A stretch of DNA of 64,000 nt from Microbacterium murale (GTDB lineage Bacteria; Actinomycetota; Actinomycetes; Actinomycetales; Microbacteriaceae): the NCBI RefSeq assembly GCF_014635185.1, contig NZ_BMCM01000006.1, positions 186,001 through 250,000 on the forward strand, read 5' to 3'. This document shows positions 15,513 to 24,910 of the stretch, piece after piece. Position 1 is the first letter of the stretch, and the number at the start of each line of letters is the position of its first letter. The notes beneath the pieces are model-generated. The model had not been told where the DNA came from and ran no database searches. It saw only the letters and a program-made list of their open reading frames with translations. The translations under genes and the position numbers were made by a program.

Positions 15513-16823
15513 ATGGGCATTGCTAAGCAGTTCGTGCTGGTCGGGGCAGCAGAGGACGCCACCACATCTCGTTTGCAGGCGCGCGGCATTCGCTATGTGC
15601 ACAAGAATCTGAACTCCGGGCCGGCCAACTGGCGGGCAATCGTTGATGCGGTAGCCGAGAGCGACGGGGTGATTTTCAAGTTCAACCGCCACAATTTTGA
15701 ACAACTATCGGGCAACACGGGCAATGCGACAACCGATTCGCTCTATGCTCCACACGCGCAAGTGGCACCCGACCTCCTTCGCGCCATCGCCGGCGTGCCG
15801 CACCTCGTCCTGGTCCACCAGGACATCCTCGGTGGCAGCGACTGGGTAACAGAGACCCCTGCGGCGTGGGTGCACTCGGGTGAAGAGTACGAAGAGACCC
15901 TGTCCGATGCTGCCCGCCAATCCGTGCTTGGAATGCTCGACTCCGCCGGGGTGCAAGTGACGGCATACCGGCGAAACGCGGAAGCGACGGAACTCGCGTC
16001 AGCCTTCCTCGATGACACCGAAACCCACTTGCTTCTGAGGATTTACCTTCCGAGCACTGCACCGCACTCAGATGAAGGGTCCCGTTTGCTCGACGTATTC
16101 CGGGAATGGCTTGTGAACGTACGGCATATGGGAGTGCGGCTCTCGACTCATCGCACTCAGCACGGCGAAGTCATCGAGTTCTTTGCCAGCGACTCGACCA
16201 GTCACGCGGACTTTCAAAAAGAGCTCGCGAAGTTCCAGGACTACGTCGACTTGGTCTCAAGTCCAGAGGCTGCGACGGCGATGCTGCAGGGTCTCGGAGT
16301 GGGCGAGAACGACGCGAGCGAGTTCGTGTTGCGCCACGGCATGCTTCTGAAGCGCATCAGAATAGACATCACTCATGAACGTGAGCGACGCGAACTCTCG
16401 CTCCGCCAGAGCGCCGAATCAGAGTTGATCGAACTTGCCCGGGCAGATGCATCAACGGACAGCATTCGTGCGTTGGTGGTAGAGATTCTCCCGGGGCCGT
16501 CCACGGCGGGACCGAGGGACGGTGGTGCTACTTCGGTGTACATCAACAATCAAACGTTTCATGCCGTATATGGGAACGTGCAGCAGACCTTGGGAGACGT
16601 GCCCGCACCGACGATTGTCGCCCAGGCGCTCTCCGACCTCCCGGACGGCGGGATATCGCCCAGGCAGATGGGGACAATCGCAGAGCTGTCCGACGACGAT
16701 TTGCCACTCACGCGGCGCCAACAGGCGGCGGCACGATTGAAGACATTCCTGCTCCGATCGAAGGATCGCCTCGAAACCGAAGCCTTCCGCATCGCGTTCG
16801 CCTGGGTCGAACAGCAACTGTAG
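15513..16823 (+). CDS. Uncharacterised 436-residue cargo protein, possible defence component
   Basis: I do not recognise the family with certainty. The N-terminal 120 residues alternate hydrophobic strands and helices like a Rossmann or TIR-like fold (KQFVLVGAAED, SDGVIFKFNRHNFEQLSGN, PHLVLVHQDILGG). A middle region carries FASDSTSHADFQKELAKFQDYV, then a basic helix (RIRIDITHERERRELSLRQ). The C-terminal part contains YINNQTFHAVYGNVQQTLG, a phrase type seen near the effector end of several bacterial immunity proteins. There is no signal or membrane segment. ATG 15513 is the first gene inside the left end and is convergent with the YobI-type NTPase 97 bp away, which suggests but does not prove a functional pair. 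Confidence 0.6.
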   Translation: MGIAKQFVLVGAAEDATTSRLQARGIRYVHKNLNSGPANWRAIVDAVAESDGVIFKFNRHNFEQLSGNTGNATTDSLYAPHAQVAPDLLRAIAGVPHLVLVHQDILGGSDWVTETPAAWVHSGEEYEETLSDAARQSVLGMLDSAGVQVTAYRRNAEATELASAFLDDTETHLLLRIYLPSTAPHSDEGSRLLDVFREWLVNVRHMGVRLSTHRTQHGEVIEFFASDSTSHADFQKELAKFQDYVDLVSSPEAATAMLQGLGVGENDASEFVLRHGMLLKRIRIDITHERERRELSLRQSAESELIELARADASTDSIRALVVEILPGPSTAGPRDGGATSVYINNQTFHAVYGNVQQTLGDVPAPTIVAQALSDLPDGGISPRQMGTIAELSDDDLPLTRRQQAAARLKTFLLRSKDRLETEAFRIAFAWVEQQL

Positions 16824-16920
16824 TCCGCAAGTCAATCCGTGGGAACCTGCGAGAAAAGCATGACACCGTCTATCTCGGTATCAAAATCGCTCCCGATCGG
16901 ATCCAAAATGATCACCTTCG

Positions 16921-19900
16921 TTAACGTCGCCTGAGGAACACTCGCCGCTGGTTCTTATCAGCCTTGTGGGCGCTCACGATGCGAGCGACCTTCAGCCGGT
17001 TGAGCACAGTGATGTGCTGAGCGTCATCGGGCACGAGCGGTCGCACCGTTCCTCGGTCGGCGATGACATCGTATGGGTACGGCATCTCACGCAGTATCGC
17101 TCGGAGATCACTGATGGGAACCAGCGTGGTAGCGGCGAGCAGGTTGATAATGCTTCGGGCTGACGCGCCGCCGGCTCGAAGGAACTCGATCTGTTCGGGC
17201 TCCAGCCCGGCCTGCGAGGAGATCGCGTATGTGGCGGCGGCGCGGATGTCGGGCGCACCGCCATCGGCTGCATAGTCGGCGATATCTGCGAGCACTGTTT
17301 CCTTCAATGCCTGCGATATTAGATCACTGCTGAAGAAGGATCTGAGATAGCCGGCCGGCAGCACGCTTGGGACGATGAACTCACTGATCTGTTTTGATCT
17401 TGTACAGGCAAACTCCCACGTGGGCCAGTCAGCGACGAGTGGACTTTCGAACGTTTCCTCGCTGTCAGCCAACAACTGAGCGTCGATCAGCACGCCCACG
17501 AGCGGTCCGGACTCGGGTGAGAGCACGGAACAAGGAAGGGGCGTCGTCAGTTCCAAGCTTCGTGCGATCGCAACCCGGTCTTGGGGCGAACTGATGGTGT
17601 CGCGTGCACTGATGATCTCGATCGCGATTCGGATACGTTCCGCTGGTTCGATCTGCTCCGGAGCCGAGATCGCCATATCGGCGATCAGGAGCGCTGCGAT
17701 CTCGTCATCGATCTCGCAGAAGACGTCGAGGTAGGCCAGCAGATTGCTGGCCGATAACGTCATGCGCTTCTGGGCCGCCAGTGCCGGCCAGGCGGACTGT
17801 GGCACTTCATCCAGATTGACGATGTGACAGTCCGCGGCTGCTCGCTGGACAATCGCTCCGACCACCCCTTCGTCCTCGTCAGCGGCGCGATCAACCTCGG
17901 TCAAGACCGCCGAAAACTCATTTGACGTATCCACCGAGACTGCCTCGTGCTCGGACTCGAGTACGGCAAGATAGTCCGTCAATCTGGCGAGCGTCGTGCT
18001 GTGAACCTGCGGGCTCTTGGCGCGGATCGTGTCGAGTGCCAGTGACGGTTGACTGGTCAGATCCTGAAGGTTCTCTGCGGTCAGATCATAGGTGCCGTGG
18101 TGGATCACCCGTTTGATCGCGGCAGCGCTGAGACCCTTAACGCGGGGTATTCGAACGCCAAGCCGCGCCATCGCATCCACAGAGCGCGCACCCAGTTCAT
18201 TTCCGTTCTTAGGCTCCGTGATTAAAGAGGGGAAATTGGAGTAGTGGTCGCGGACGTACGCAAGCACGTCAGCGGTTGTGACGTAGTCAACGTCCTCGCT
18301 GAGCTCGCTCAGGGCTGCGTCGACCAGCATTGGGCGTTCGTCGAGCGATGCAGGGGCGTCCTCGACGAGGTACCGGAGCACGTCGGCGAGCATCGGCGCG
18401 AGAAGCTGGGTGAACTTGACTTGCGCAGAACCGCTCTGAATGTATTGATCGGAGAACTCGCGATCCTCCGGTGCCCACGTGGCGATCTCGGCGATCATCA
18501 TTTTGGCTTCGACCTCTCGCGCCTCGAGCAGGTGGTCGAGCACGCCGATGTTGTAGGCAGCCCGGTCCCGGAAGATGTCTGTGCCTTTGTCGGTGATGAT
18601 TGATTCGACATCCGCGCCATTCAGTGAATAGTGAACGTCGGCTTGCCCTCGGTCGAGAGCGTGCACGATGAAGTTTTGCGCATCGTGGCGAAGATGATCG
18701 CCGTAGTAGGACGAGATGTATAGGGCGAAGTAGTCGTTGAGGTAGCCGCCGGAAACAAGTTCTCTGGCGAGCTTCGATTTCAGTAAGCGTGCCGTCGCCT
18801 CTGCGAAAGACTCTTGGCCTTCGCCGTACGCATGAGTGAAGTCCGTGCGCCGATAGACTTCCTGCCACGAGTGGTGGCGGAGGAACGCAATGTCGTCCAG
18901 CGCGTGGTTCTTACGAATCTGTTCGGCGGCGTGGTCGACGTTCGCCCAGGCTGTCGTATCGAGGGTCAGGCCCATCAGCCCCTCAAGTCTTACGAACTGC
19001 ATAGGAACCGTGCCGTTACGTTGTGTACCGATGTTGACCGTGTGCTCGGCCGCTGTAAGTTCGCTCCAGAACAAGGGCGAGCGGATCGTAGCGGCGTCGT
19101 GCGTAGTTGGTCCGATCTGGATCGTCCATTGGTCGGCGAAACGTGGGTCAGCGAGGCTGCGGGCCACGGCTTCGAGTCGGTCGCCGAGTTTTTTCGCACG
19201 CGCATCGAGGATGCCTGCTCGCTCGATGTTCGCATTCGTGTTGCGCAGGCGATCACCGGCACTAGAGATCGACGCGTCAACGACATTGCGCCAGATCTTG
19301 TGGAGGTTGTCGAGTTCGCTGTTTCCGAACCGGATGGCCTCGAAGTCCCCCATGTGAACACTCTTGTACAGGATGATTGCGAACAACCGATCAGCGTCCA
19401 GGCCGGGCATGCGGTTTGGGGTGTGGAGCAGGCGGCTGGCATACACGTCGAACTCGTTGCGCATGCTCTTGATCAACCGCATGTCGGCAACGTGCTGGGC
19501 CGCGAGATTGACCAGCGCGGCCGACACGCCCGCCCCATCCAAGGCGCGAGCCATTAGATCACGTGCGTTCCTATGTGTGATGAACGGGACAACCGGGATG
19601 ACGAGATCGAAGAACTTAGTTCGGTTGGCGCGTTTAACTTCATCATCGGCAGCATCCTCCCCAATAATCTCATTGCCAAGTTTCTCAAATACGCTGTCAC
19701 GCAGCGCGTAGATGAACTTCACTTCGGGTCGGGGTTGCTTCCATCGACCAGGTCGCTTGGCCAAGCGTCGGCGTTGGACCTGTTCTGAGCCGTTGAGTAG
19801 AGAGTTCAACGCACGGAGCGTTTCGAAGATGTGGATGTCCTGGAAGCGATCGATGTCTTCGAACACGACGATGTCCCGGCCGCTCTGCTCGAAGTAGTAG

Positions 19901-20595
19901 ACGATCTCGTCCATGTACTGGTCGAAAAAGCTGGAAGACGTCGCCGATAGTGAAACGGTCGCAGGTCCGGCGCTGAATCGCTCAAGGAACACGCGATTGT
20001 GTGTTGCCCAACGAACCAGGTATACAAGTCCGCACAGCACAAGGAGAATCATCCCGTAGGCGGCCACGGGCGCGATCTCCAGCGGAGCCTGACCGAGACT
20101 CGTTACTTGCGGCTGGAGGAGCTGCAGGACGTACAGAGCGATGCCAAGCGCCGCACCACCGCCCACCGCAATAATGCTCTCGCGGCCCCACGCGAAGCGT
20201 GAAATGCGACGAAACCTCGACCCGCGGGTACGATTCGGGGCGTCTCGATAGAGAATCTGTTTGACGATCTCCTTCTGAATGGCATTCGTTTTCGTTCGCG
20301 CTGCTGGGTTCGACTTTGACTCGTTTTCTGCAGGATCAACCTCGTGTCCGACGGTCGACAAGGAGAGCTGAAGCACTCGGTCTTCGAAGGGATCGAGTTC
20401 CGCGAGGCGCTCGAGGATGCTGCTCTTCCCGGTGCCGTACGGTCCGGTGAGAGCAATGTTCCGCACATCCGGCTGCTCGGTAATGGCGTGAACCAATGCG
20501 GAGACGTAGACGCCATGCTGATCTTCGTCATACTCGGGCGCCAAACTGCGCAACTTGAGCGGATCGGGTCCCGGAGACTTAGAAGCGGCGGTCAT
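16921..20595 (-). CDS. YobI-family P-loop NTPase, membrane-anchored
   Basis: 1224 residues. NIALTGPYGTGKSSILERL gives Walker A at about residues 51-60; DIVVFEDIDRF gives Walker B at about 241-250. Between them lie two predicted membrane helices (about 141-160 and 176-196), so the NTPase domain is split by a membrane hairpin as in KAP/YobI-type ATPases. The remaining 900 residues are mostly helical and lack recognised domains. Related large NTPases are frequent cargo of defence islands and may sense phage and disrupt membranes; here this is inferred from architecture and context. Base composition is visibly less GC-rich than flanking chromosomal genes, fitting horizontal origin. Confidence 0.8.
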   Translation of the reverse strand: MTAASKSPGPDPLKLRSLAPEYDEDQHGVYVSALVHAITEQPDVRNIALTGPYGTGKSSILERLAELDPFEDRVLQLSLSTVGHEVDPAENESKSNPAARTKTNAIQKEIVKQILYRDAPNRTRGSRFRRISRFAWGRESIIAVGGGAALGIALYVLQLLQPQVTSLGQAPLEIAPVAAYGMILLVLCGLVYLVRWATHNRVFLERFSAGPATVSLSATSSSFFDQYMDEIVYYFEQSGRDIVVFEDIDRFQDIHIFETLRALNSLLNGSEQVQRRRLAKRPGRWKQPRPEVKFIYALRDSVFEKLGNEIIGEDAADDEVKRANRTKFFDLVIPVVPFITHRNARDLMARALDGAGVSAALVNLAAQHVADMRLIKSMRNEFDVYASRLLHTPNRMPGLDADRLFAIILYKSVHMGDFEAIRFGNSELDNLHKIWRNVVDASISSAGDRLRNTNANIERAGILDARAKKLGDRLEAVARSLADPRFADQWTIQIGPTTHDAATIRSPLFWSELTAAEHTVNIGTQRNGTVPMQFVRLEGLMGLTLDTTAWANVDHAAEQIRKNHALDDIAFLRHHSWQEVYRRTDFTHAYGEGQESFAEATARLLKSKLARELVSGGYLNDYFALYISSYYGDHLRHDAQNFIVHALDRGQADVHYSLNGADVESIITDKGTDIFRDRAAYNIGVLDHLLEAREVEAKMMIAEIATWAPEDREFSDQYIQSGSAQVKFTQLLAPMLADVLRYLVEDAPASLDERPMLVDAALSELSEDVDYVTTADVLAYVRDHYSNFPSLITEPKNGNELGARSVDAMARLGVRIPRVKGLSAAAIKRVIHHGTYDLTAENLQDLTSQPSLALDTIRAKSPQVHSTTLARLTDYLAVLESEHEAVSVDTSNEFSAVLTEVDRAADEDEGVVGAIVQRAAADCHIVNLDEVPQSAWPALAAQKRMTLSASNLLAYLDVFCEIDDEIAALLIADMAISAPEQIEPAERIRIAIEIISARDTISSPQDRVAIARSLELTTPLPCSVLSPESGPLVGVLIDAQLLADSEETFESPLVADWPTWEFACTRSKQISEFIVPSVLPAGYLRSFFSSDLISQALKETVLADIADYAADGGAPDIRAAATYAISSQAGLEPEQIEFLRAGGASARSIINLLAATTLVPISDLRAILREMPYPYDVIADRGTVRPLVPDDAQHITVLNRLKVARIVSAHKADKNQRRVFLRRR

Positions 20596-20783
20596 GACTG
20601 GATGCTATTGGATACTCCGGACGTCGACTCGCTTGCTGTTCGACGATCTTAGAATTTTCGCGACCATGAACAAACCAGCCACGGTGGATGGGTGGCTGGA
20701 TGCAGTCTCTTATCCGCGCAGCAGCCCAAGAGCAGTGCGACTTTCAGTTATCACGGGACTCTCCTGATTAGTCATCGGCGGAA

Positions 20784-22184
20784 TCAGTTGGCCGATACAG
20801 ATTTCGGTGCGCGGGGTGTGATCATCACGGCGATCACGGCAGCAACGAGCGCGGCAATACCGGCGACGATCAGCGCGCTCGAGAATCCGATTGTTGTGCC
20901 TCCGGCGAGACTCACCGCGGCAACGCTAGACATCACCGCTGCACCGGTCGATGCGCCGAACTCGTGGAACGTGCTGACAATGCCAGAAGCGATGCCCGCT
21001 TCGTGTGGTGCGACGTTCCCTAACGCAGATGCAGATGCGGCAACAAAAAGAACACCGGTCCCAGCGGCGGCCACGGCGATTCCAATCGTTGCCACAACCG
21101 GGTGCAACCACAGCCCCGTCACGCCCAGGCCGATGGCGGCGACTACAAGCCCTGCCGCGGCAAGGGCTGGTAGGCCGATGCGAGCGGCAAGCGTTCCGGC
21201 GAGGTTCGCGCCGACCATCGTCGCGATCGCGACGGGGAGGAACAGCAGCCCGGTGACAAGGGGACCGTAGCCCAGGTGCTGTTGGAAGTAGAACGATCCG
21301 AGGAAGAACACCGCGATCATCAGAGCCGTAGCCATGAAGATGAGGAAGATCCCGGCGGTGACGGGCCTACGAGTGAGAATGCCTAGGTCCATCAAGGGAG
21401 TCTTCGCCGTGCGTTGGCGGATGATGAACATGCCATACAAGAGCAGCGAAACGAGGACCGCGACGCCATTGGCCCAGTGCCAGGCACCGAGCTCGCCGGC
21501 GTTGATGATCGCCCAGATAAGCGCGCCAGTCGCAGCTGTAGCCAATAGCCCGCCGAGCAGATCGATGCTGCGCGAAGAGGTCCGGCGGATGCTCTTGGGT
21601 AGCAGGACGATCAGAGCGATGAATAATGCCAGCCCGATTGGGACGTTGAGGAAGAACGCCCAGCGCCACCCGGCGAGAGCGGTGACGACGCCACCGACGA
21701 GCACACCGAGTGCGGCCCCGCCTCCGCCGAGTGCAGACCAGATTCCGAGTGCTTTTGCCCGTTCCTTCCCATCGAATAGCGTCACGACCCAAGACAAGGC
21801 ACTCGGTGAAAGCAGCGCTGCACCGACGCCCTGTGCCACGCGACCAGCGATCGCGAATGCACCATCCGGCGCCAGGCCGATCGTGAGGGATGCGACTGTG
21901 AAGATGCCCACGCCGATCAAGACGATTGTTCGAGCCCCGACAACGTCAGCAAGGCGACCGCCGAGGAGCATCAGCCCGCCGAACGTGAGTGTGTAGGCGC
22001 TGATGATCCACGTCAGCGGTTCTCGCGCCAGGCCGAGCTCCGCGCCCATATGTGGCAGCGCGATGGCGACCACGGTGATGTCGAGGATGAGCATCAGTTG
22101 CGCGGTGGCGAGCAGCCACAGGATGCCCCATCGTCGCGGATGGGGTGAGCTAGTCGCGATAATGGCCTGGCCGGGCGAAGTCAT
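20784..22184 (-). CDS. MFS multidrug efflux transporter (DHA2/EmrB-QacA type)
   Basis: 466 residues with about 14 predicted helices. Motif A appears as GGRLADVVGARTIVLIG after helix 2, and the first helix contains LMLILDITVVAIALPHM, typical of the DHA2 drug:proton antiporters (motif D1 region). ATG 22184 follows GGAGGA at a good distance; a TTG 12 bp upstream is less likely. It is divergent from a TetR regulator, the usual arrangement for inducible drug efflux. Drug specificity cannot be assigned. The 188 bp between its stop and the YobI gene (20596-20783) show no feature I can support. Confidence 0.92.
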   Translation of the reverse strand: MTSPGQAIIATSSPHPRRWGILWLLATAQLMLILDITVVAIALPHMGAELGLAREPLTWIISAYTLTFGGLMLLGGRLADVVGARTIVLIGVGIFTVASLTIGLAPDGAFAIAGRVAQGVGAALLSPSALSWVVTLFDGKERAKALGIWSALGGGGAALGVLVGGVVTALAGWRWAFFLNVPIGLALFIALIVLLPKSIRRTSSRSIDLLGGLLATAATGALIWAIINAGELGAWHWANGVAVLVSLLLYGMFIIRQRTAKTPLMDLGILTRRPVTAGIFLIFMATALMIAVFFLGSFYFQQHLGYGPLVTGLLFLPVAIATMVGANLAGTLAARIGLPALAAAGLVVAAIGLGVTGLWLHPVVATIGIAVAAAGTGVLFVAASASALGNVAPHEAGIASGIVSTFHEFGASTGAAVMSSVAAVSLAGGTTIGFSSALIVAGIAALVAAVIAVMITPRAPKSVSAN

Positions 22185-22200
22185 GCGGTCCTCCAATTAG

Positions 22201-22272
22201 TCGAACAATCGTGTACGGGTTATCAACGACTAGACTAACTCGTACATTCCCGTACGGGATCGGAGAGGTGTC
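22201..22272. promoter_or_regulatory. Candidate TetR operator region between MFS and tetR
   Basis: A perfect 10-bp palindrome CCCGTACGGG (22249-22258) lies just upstream of the TetR gene. A related GTGTACGGG (22211-22219) and CGTAC (22241-22245) lie on the MFS side. TAGTCG...CGACTA also forms an inverted repeat around the first of these. These repeated GTACGGG elements are the likely binding sites of the regulator. Confidence 0.5.
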
Positions 22273-22890
22273 ATGGGAGAACAGAAAACTCTTCGCGCGG
22301 ATGCGCAACGCAACGTCGACCGCGTCCTCGATGCGGCAATCACGTGCCTCGGTCGGGATCCGAACGCGACCATGCAAGAGATCGCCTCAGAAGCCGGCGT
22401 CGGCCGCGTGACTGCCTACGCCCACTTCTCTTCCCGCGCCACACTCGTCGAAGCGGCACTCGCGCGCACCATAGACCGAGGCGAGGCCGTTCTCTCCTCC
22501 ATCGACCTCGACGGCGACCCGAAAGAGGCGCTCGACCGGTTCATCGACGCCAGCTGGGAGCTCTCAGCGATCAGCAGCAACGTCTGGGTGGCCGCCCACG
22601 AACACCTCAGCCCCACCCAGGTACGAACGCTCCACGACCAGCCGGCCGAGCGCGCGCACCTGCTGCTACGGCGCGGTCAGCACATGGGGTTGTTTCGCAC
22701 CGACCTTCCCGCCGAATGGCTCGTCGACACGCTCCACGCACTAATGAAACTTGCCCTCGACCAGGTCGTCAACGGCAAGCTCGAGAACGCAAAGGCTGCA
22801 AGCTACGTTGCGCGTTCCATCGTCAGCCTCTGGGGCGTACAGCCAGTTGTCGGATCGCCCATTAGGACAGCTGACTCAAACGTTGTTTGA
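22273..22890 (+). CDS. TetR family transcriptional regulator of the MFS pump
   Basis: 205 residues. The N-terminal HTH includes NVDRVLDAAITCLGRDPNA then TMQEIASEAGVGRVTAYAHFSSRATLVEAAL, with a TetR_C-like effector domain after residue 80 (SPTQVRTLHDQP, LRRGQHMGLFRTDLPAEWLVDT). The ATG at 22273 follows GGAGAGGTGTC. It is divergent from the MFS transporter with palindromic sites in the gap, so local repression relieved by a pump substrate is likely. The 59 bp after its stop hold nothing recognisable. Confidence 0.9.
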   Translation: MGEQKTLRADAQRNVDRVLDAAITCLGRDPNATMQEIASEAGVGRVTAYAHFSSRATLVEAALARTIDRGEAVLSSIDLDGDPKEALDRFIDASWELSAISSNVWVAAHEHLSPTQVRTLHDQPAERAHLLLRRGQHMGLFRTDLPAEWLVDTLHALMKLALDQVVNGKLENAKAASYVARSIVSLWGVQPVVGSPIRTADSNVV

Positions 22891-22949
22891 TCCGCGCCCG
22901 GATCTGCTGCGCACGCAGTCATGCGATCTAGGTTCGGTGTCGAAGCTGG

Positions 22950-23996
22950 CTACGAGTTTAGATCCGCAGTCACGGCGCGGATGACCATGTCGTCGAGGTT
23001 AGGGAGCGCATCTGTGAGCCGATGCTCGGCGTCGTGCAGCACCTTCTCGACGTTCGACAGGGCAGAGTCTTCGACTTTCACGACGGCCGCCCCCTGGAGC
23101 CGATGGCCGACCCAGCGCAGCTGCAGTTTGAGGACAGCGAGCACCCCGGGTGTGGCGGTGAGTGCGGTTTCGGCGCGGTCTATGAGTTCCGGTTCGATTC
23201 CGTCCATGAGGCGACGGCCGATGTTTCGCACGGTGCCCCACAGCAAGATGATGATGGCTGCGGAGATGATGAGGCCGACGATGGGATCGGCGAGCGGGAA
23301 GCCGAGCATGACGCCGATCGCGCCGAGAACCACCGCGAGGGAGGTGAACCCGTCGGTGCGGGCATGTACGCCATCGGCGACGAGCGCAGCTGATCCGATC
23401 TTCTGTCCGACGCGGATGCGGTAGATCGCGACGGCTTCGTTCCCGATGAATCCGATAATGCCGGCGGCGAGCACCCACCACAGATTCTGCAGGGGCTGCG
23501 GATTGAAGAGGCGTTCGATGGACTGCCATGCGGCGAGGATCGCGGACAGGGCGATCACGGCGACGATGAACAGGCCGGCGAGGTCTTCGGCGCGGCCGTA
23601 GCCGAAGGTGTATCGGCGGGTGGCAGCGCGACGACCGAGGATGAATGCGATCCACAGTGGCACAGCAGTGAGGGCGTCGGAGAAGTTATGGATGGTATCG
23701 GCCAACAGCGCGACCGAGCCGCTGATCAGAACAACGACGAGTTGGAGCACCGTCGTGGCGAGGAGGATGACCAGGCTGATCTTCAGCGCCCGAACTCCTT
23801 CTTTACTTGCCTCCAGAGCGTCATCGATCGAGTCGGCGGCATCGTGGCTGTGCGGTACGAATAGGCCGTAGAAGAACCCCTTGAGCCCAGTCGGGTGTGA
23901 GTGAACACCCGAGGCGTGATCGTGGTCATGACTGTGATCGTGGTCATGACTGTGGTCGTGGTCGTGCGGGATGGTGTGGTCGGCGGGGACACTCAC
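22950..23996 (-). CDS. Cation diffusion facilitator (Zn/Cd/Co efflux)
   Basis: 348 residues. The N-terminus is a histidine-rich cytoplasmic tail with repeated HDHDHSHD units (about residues 8-35). Six membrane helices follow; the transport-site residues appear as LLADTIHNFSDA (HxxxD in helix 2) and ALVADGVHARTDGFTS (helix 5). The C-terminal cytoplasmic ferredoxin-like domain ends at about residue 345. The gene begins with GTG overlapping the stop of the ArsR regulator (GTGA), so both are one transcript. It exports divalent cations, probably Zn or Cd, in exchange for protons; specificity is inferred. Confidence 0.93.
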   Translation of the reverse strand: MSVPADHTIPHDHDHSHDHDHSHDHDHASGVHSHPTGLKGFFYGLFVPHSHDAADSIDDALEASKEGVRALKISLVILLATTVLQLVVVLISGSVALLADTIHNFSDALTAVPLWIAFILGRRAATRRYTFGYGRAEDLAGLFIVAVIALSAILAAWQSIERLFNPQPLQNLWWVLAAGIIGFIGNEAVAIYRIRVGQKIGSAALVADGVHARTDGFTSLAVVLGAIGVMLGFPLADPIVGLIISAAIIILLWGTVRNIGRRLMDGIEPELIDRAETALTATPGVLAVLKLQLRWVGHRLQGAAVVKVEDSALSNVEKVLHDAEHRLTDALPNLDDMVIRAVTADLNS

Positions 23997-24358
23997 TGGC
24001 CGGCCTCGCCTGTGGGGTGGTGGTGGCGAGGTGTGCCACCGAGGGTGTGCTCTGCCTGGAAGATGGCGTCCGTGACGAGCTGGCTCGCATGCTCGTTCTC
24101 GAGTCGGTAGAAGACGCGTTGCCCGTCCTGTCGTGTGGCGACGATCCGCGCCAGACGCAACTTCGCCAAGTGTTGAGACACCGCGGCCGGAGATTTGTCG
24201 ACGATGTCCGCCAGGTGATTCACCGAGAGTTCCTCCTCGCGAAGCGCAAGGACGATCCGAACGCGAGTCGCATCGGCGAGCATCGAGAAGACTTCAACCG
24301 CCAACTCGACGAACTGGCTGTCCGGTTCACGCCCGCACACCTGCTTATCTGCATCCAT
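23993..24358 (-). CDS. ArsR family metalloregulator of the CDF exporter
   Basis: 121 residues. The winged helix reads FSMLADATRVRIVLALREEELSV then NHLADIVDKSPAAVSQHLAKLRLARIVATRQDGQRVFYRL. An N-terminal cysteine and histidines near the C-terminus (LGGTPRHHHPTGEAG, plus DAIFQAEH in alpha-5) could bind metal, as in SmtB/NmtR-type sensors. ATG 24358 gives a normal start; longer frames upstream are improbable. It is co-translated with the CDF gene. The AT-rich imperfect repeat just upstream (ATACGCAGATTATTGCACA, 24357-24375) is the likely operator. Confidence 0.9.
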   Translation of the reverse strand: MDADKQVCGREPDSQFVELAVEVFSMLADATRVRIVLALREEELSVNHLADIVDKSPAAVSQHLAKLRLARIVATRQDGQRVFYRLENEHASQLVTDAIFQAEHTLGGTPRHHHPTGEAGQ

Positions 24359-24378
24359 ACGCAGATTATTGCACACGG
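24357..24378. promoter_or_regulatory. Candidate metalloregulator operator
   Basis: The segment around 24357-24376 contains GCAGATTATTGCA, an imperfect AT-rich inverted repeat in GC-rich surroundings, directly upstream of the ArsR start codon. Its form (half-sites around ATTAT) resembles SmtB/CzrA-type operators. Confidence 0.4.
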
Positions 24379-24434
24379 AGCTTCGCTTATGGGGGGCGAG
24401 TGGGTACTCGAAGCGCTGCGAGGTCTTGCTCGAT

Positions 24435-24767
24435 TCATCTGCTCCGGATCTGCTCGGCGGGTGGGGTTCGCCAGGTGAGGGCTGCGCCAATGATCGTGAC
24501 GACGACAGCGACGTCGTAGCTTGCCAGGGTGTAGATCCACACCGCGGTCTCGCCAGCAAGCTGTGTATCGCTGAGGATGTGGCTCACGATGAGCGCCGGT
24601 CCGAGCACCAACAGCACTCGTCCCAGGCGCACGAGCCGGCGGTGCGTCCGTTCGTTATGTGAGACCGTCGATGTCGGTACGGACGGGGACGGCGAGATGT
24701 CAGCAAGATGCCGGAGGTGCCGCATTGAATCCGTGGGTCTCCCGTCTGGGGGTAGGCGGCGGGTCAT
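24435..24767 (-). CDS. Small membrane protein, uncharacterised
   Basis: 110 residues. A 45-residue polar N-terminus is followed by two predicted membrane helices (VRLGRVLLVLGPALIVSHIL and TLASYDVAVVVTIIGAALTW). The start ATG at 24767 overlaps the stop of the 38-residue membrane peptide by 4 bp (ATGA), which supports it; an internal ATG at 24725 is the alternative. It sits between the ArsR/CDF genes and the copper genes, so a role in metal tolerance is possible but not shown. Confidence 0.6.
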   Translation of the reverse strand: MTRRLPPDGRPTDSMRHLRHLADISPSPSVPTSTVSHNERTHRRLVRLGRVLLVLGPALIVSHILSDTQLAGETAVWIYTLASYDVAVVVTIIGAALTWRTPPAEQIRSR

Positions 24768-24880
24768 TGGAAGATAGCCCCGATGGCGAGGTAGCTCGCG
24801 ATCGCCACGAGTATGAGGGCGATGGTCGCGGCCGCGATGAAGATCACCGGGTTACTGAGCGGGTTCTTTCGTTGGGTCAT
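24764..24880 (-). CDS. 38-residue single-helix membrane peptide
   Basis: A short reading frame encodes 38 residues: a polar start MTQRKNPLSNPV, then one strongly hydrophobic helix (IFIAAATIALILVAIASYLA) and a short tail. It is translationally coupled (ATGA) to the next small membrane protein and lies directly downstream of the lipoprotein gene ending at 25750 on the same strand. Coupling, composition and position make it more than a chance frame. Function unknown. Confidence 0.6.
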   Translation of the reverse strand: MTQRKNPLSNPVIFIAAATIALILVAIASYLAIGAIFQ

Positions 24881-24910
24881 GATGCCTCGATCCGAAGAGT
24901 GCAATGTTGC

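Noticed and set aside
23900..23975. Short spaced repeats that could suggest a CRISPR-like array
   Set aside because: They encode the HDHDHSHD repeats of the CDF transporter N-terminus and have no spacer structure.
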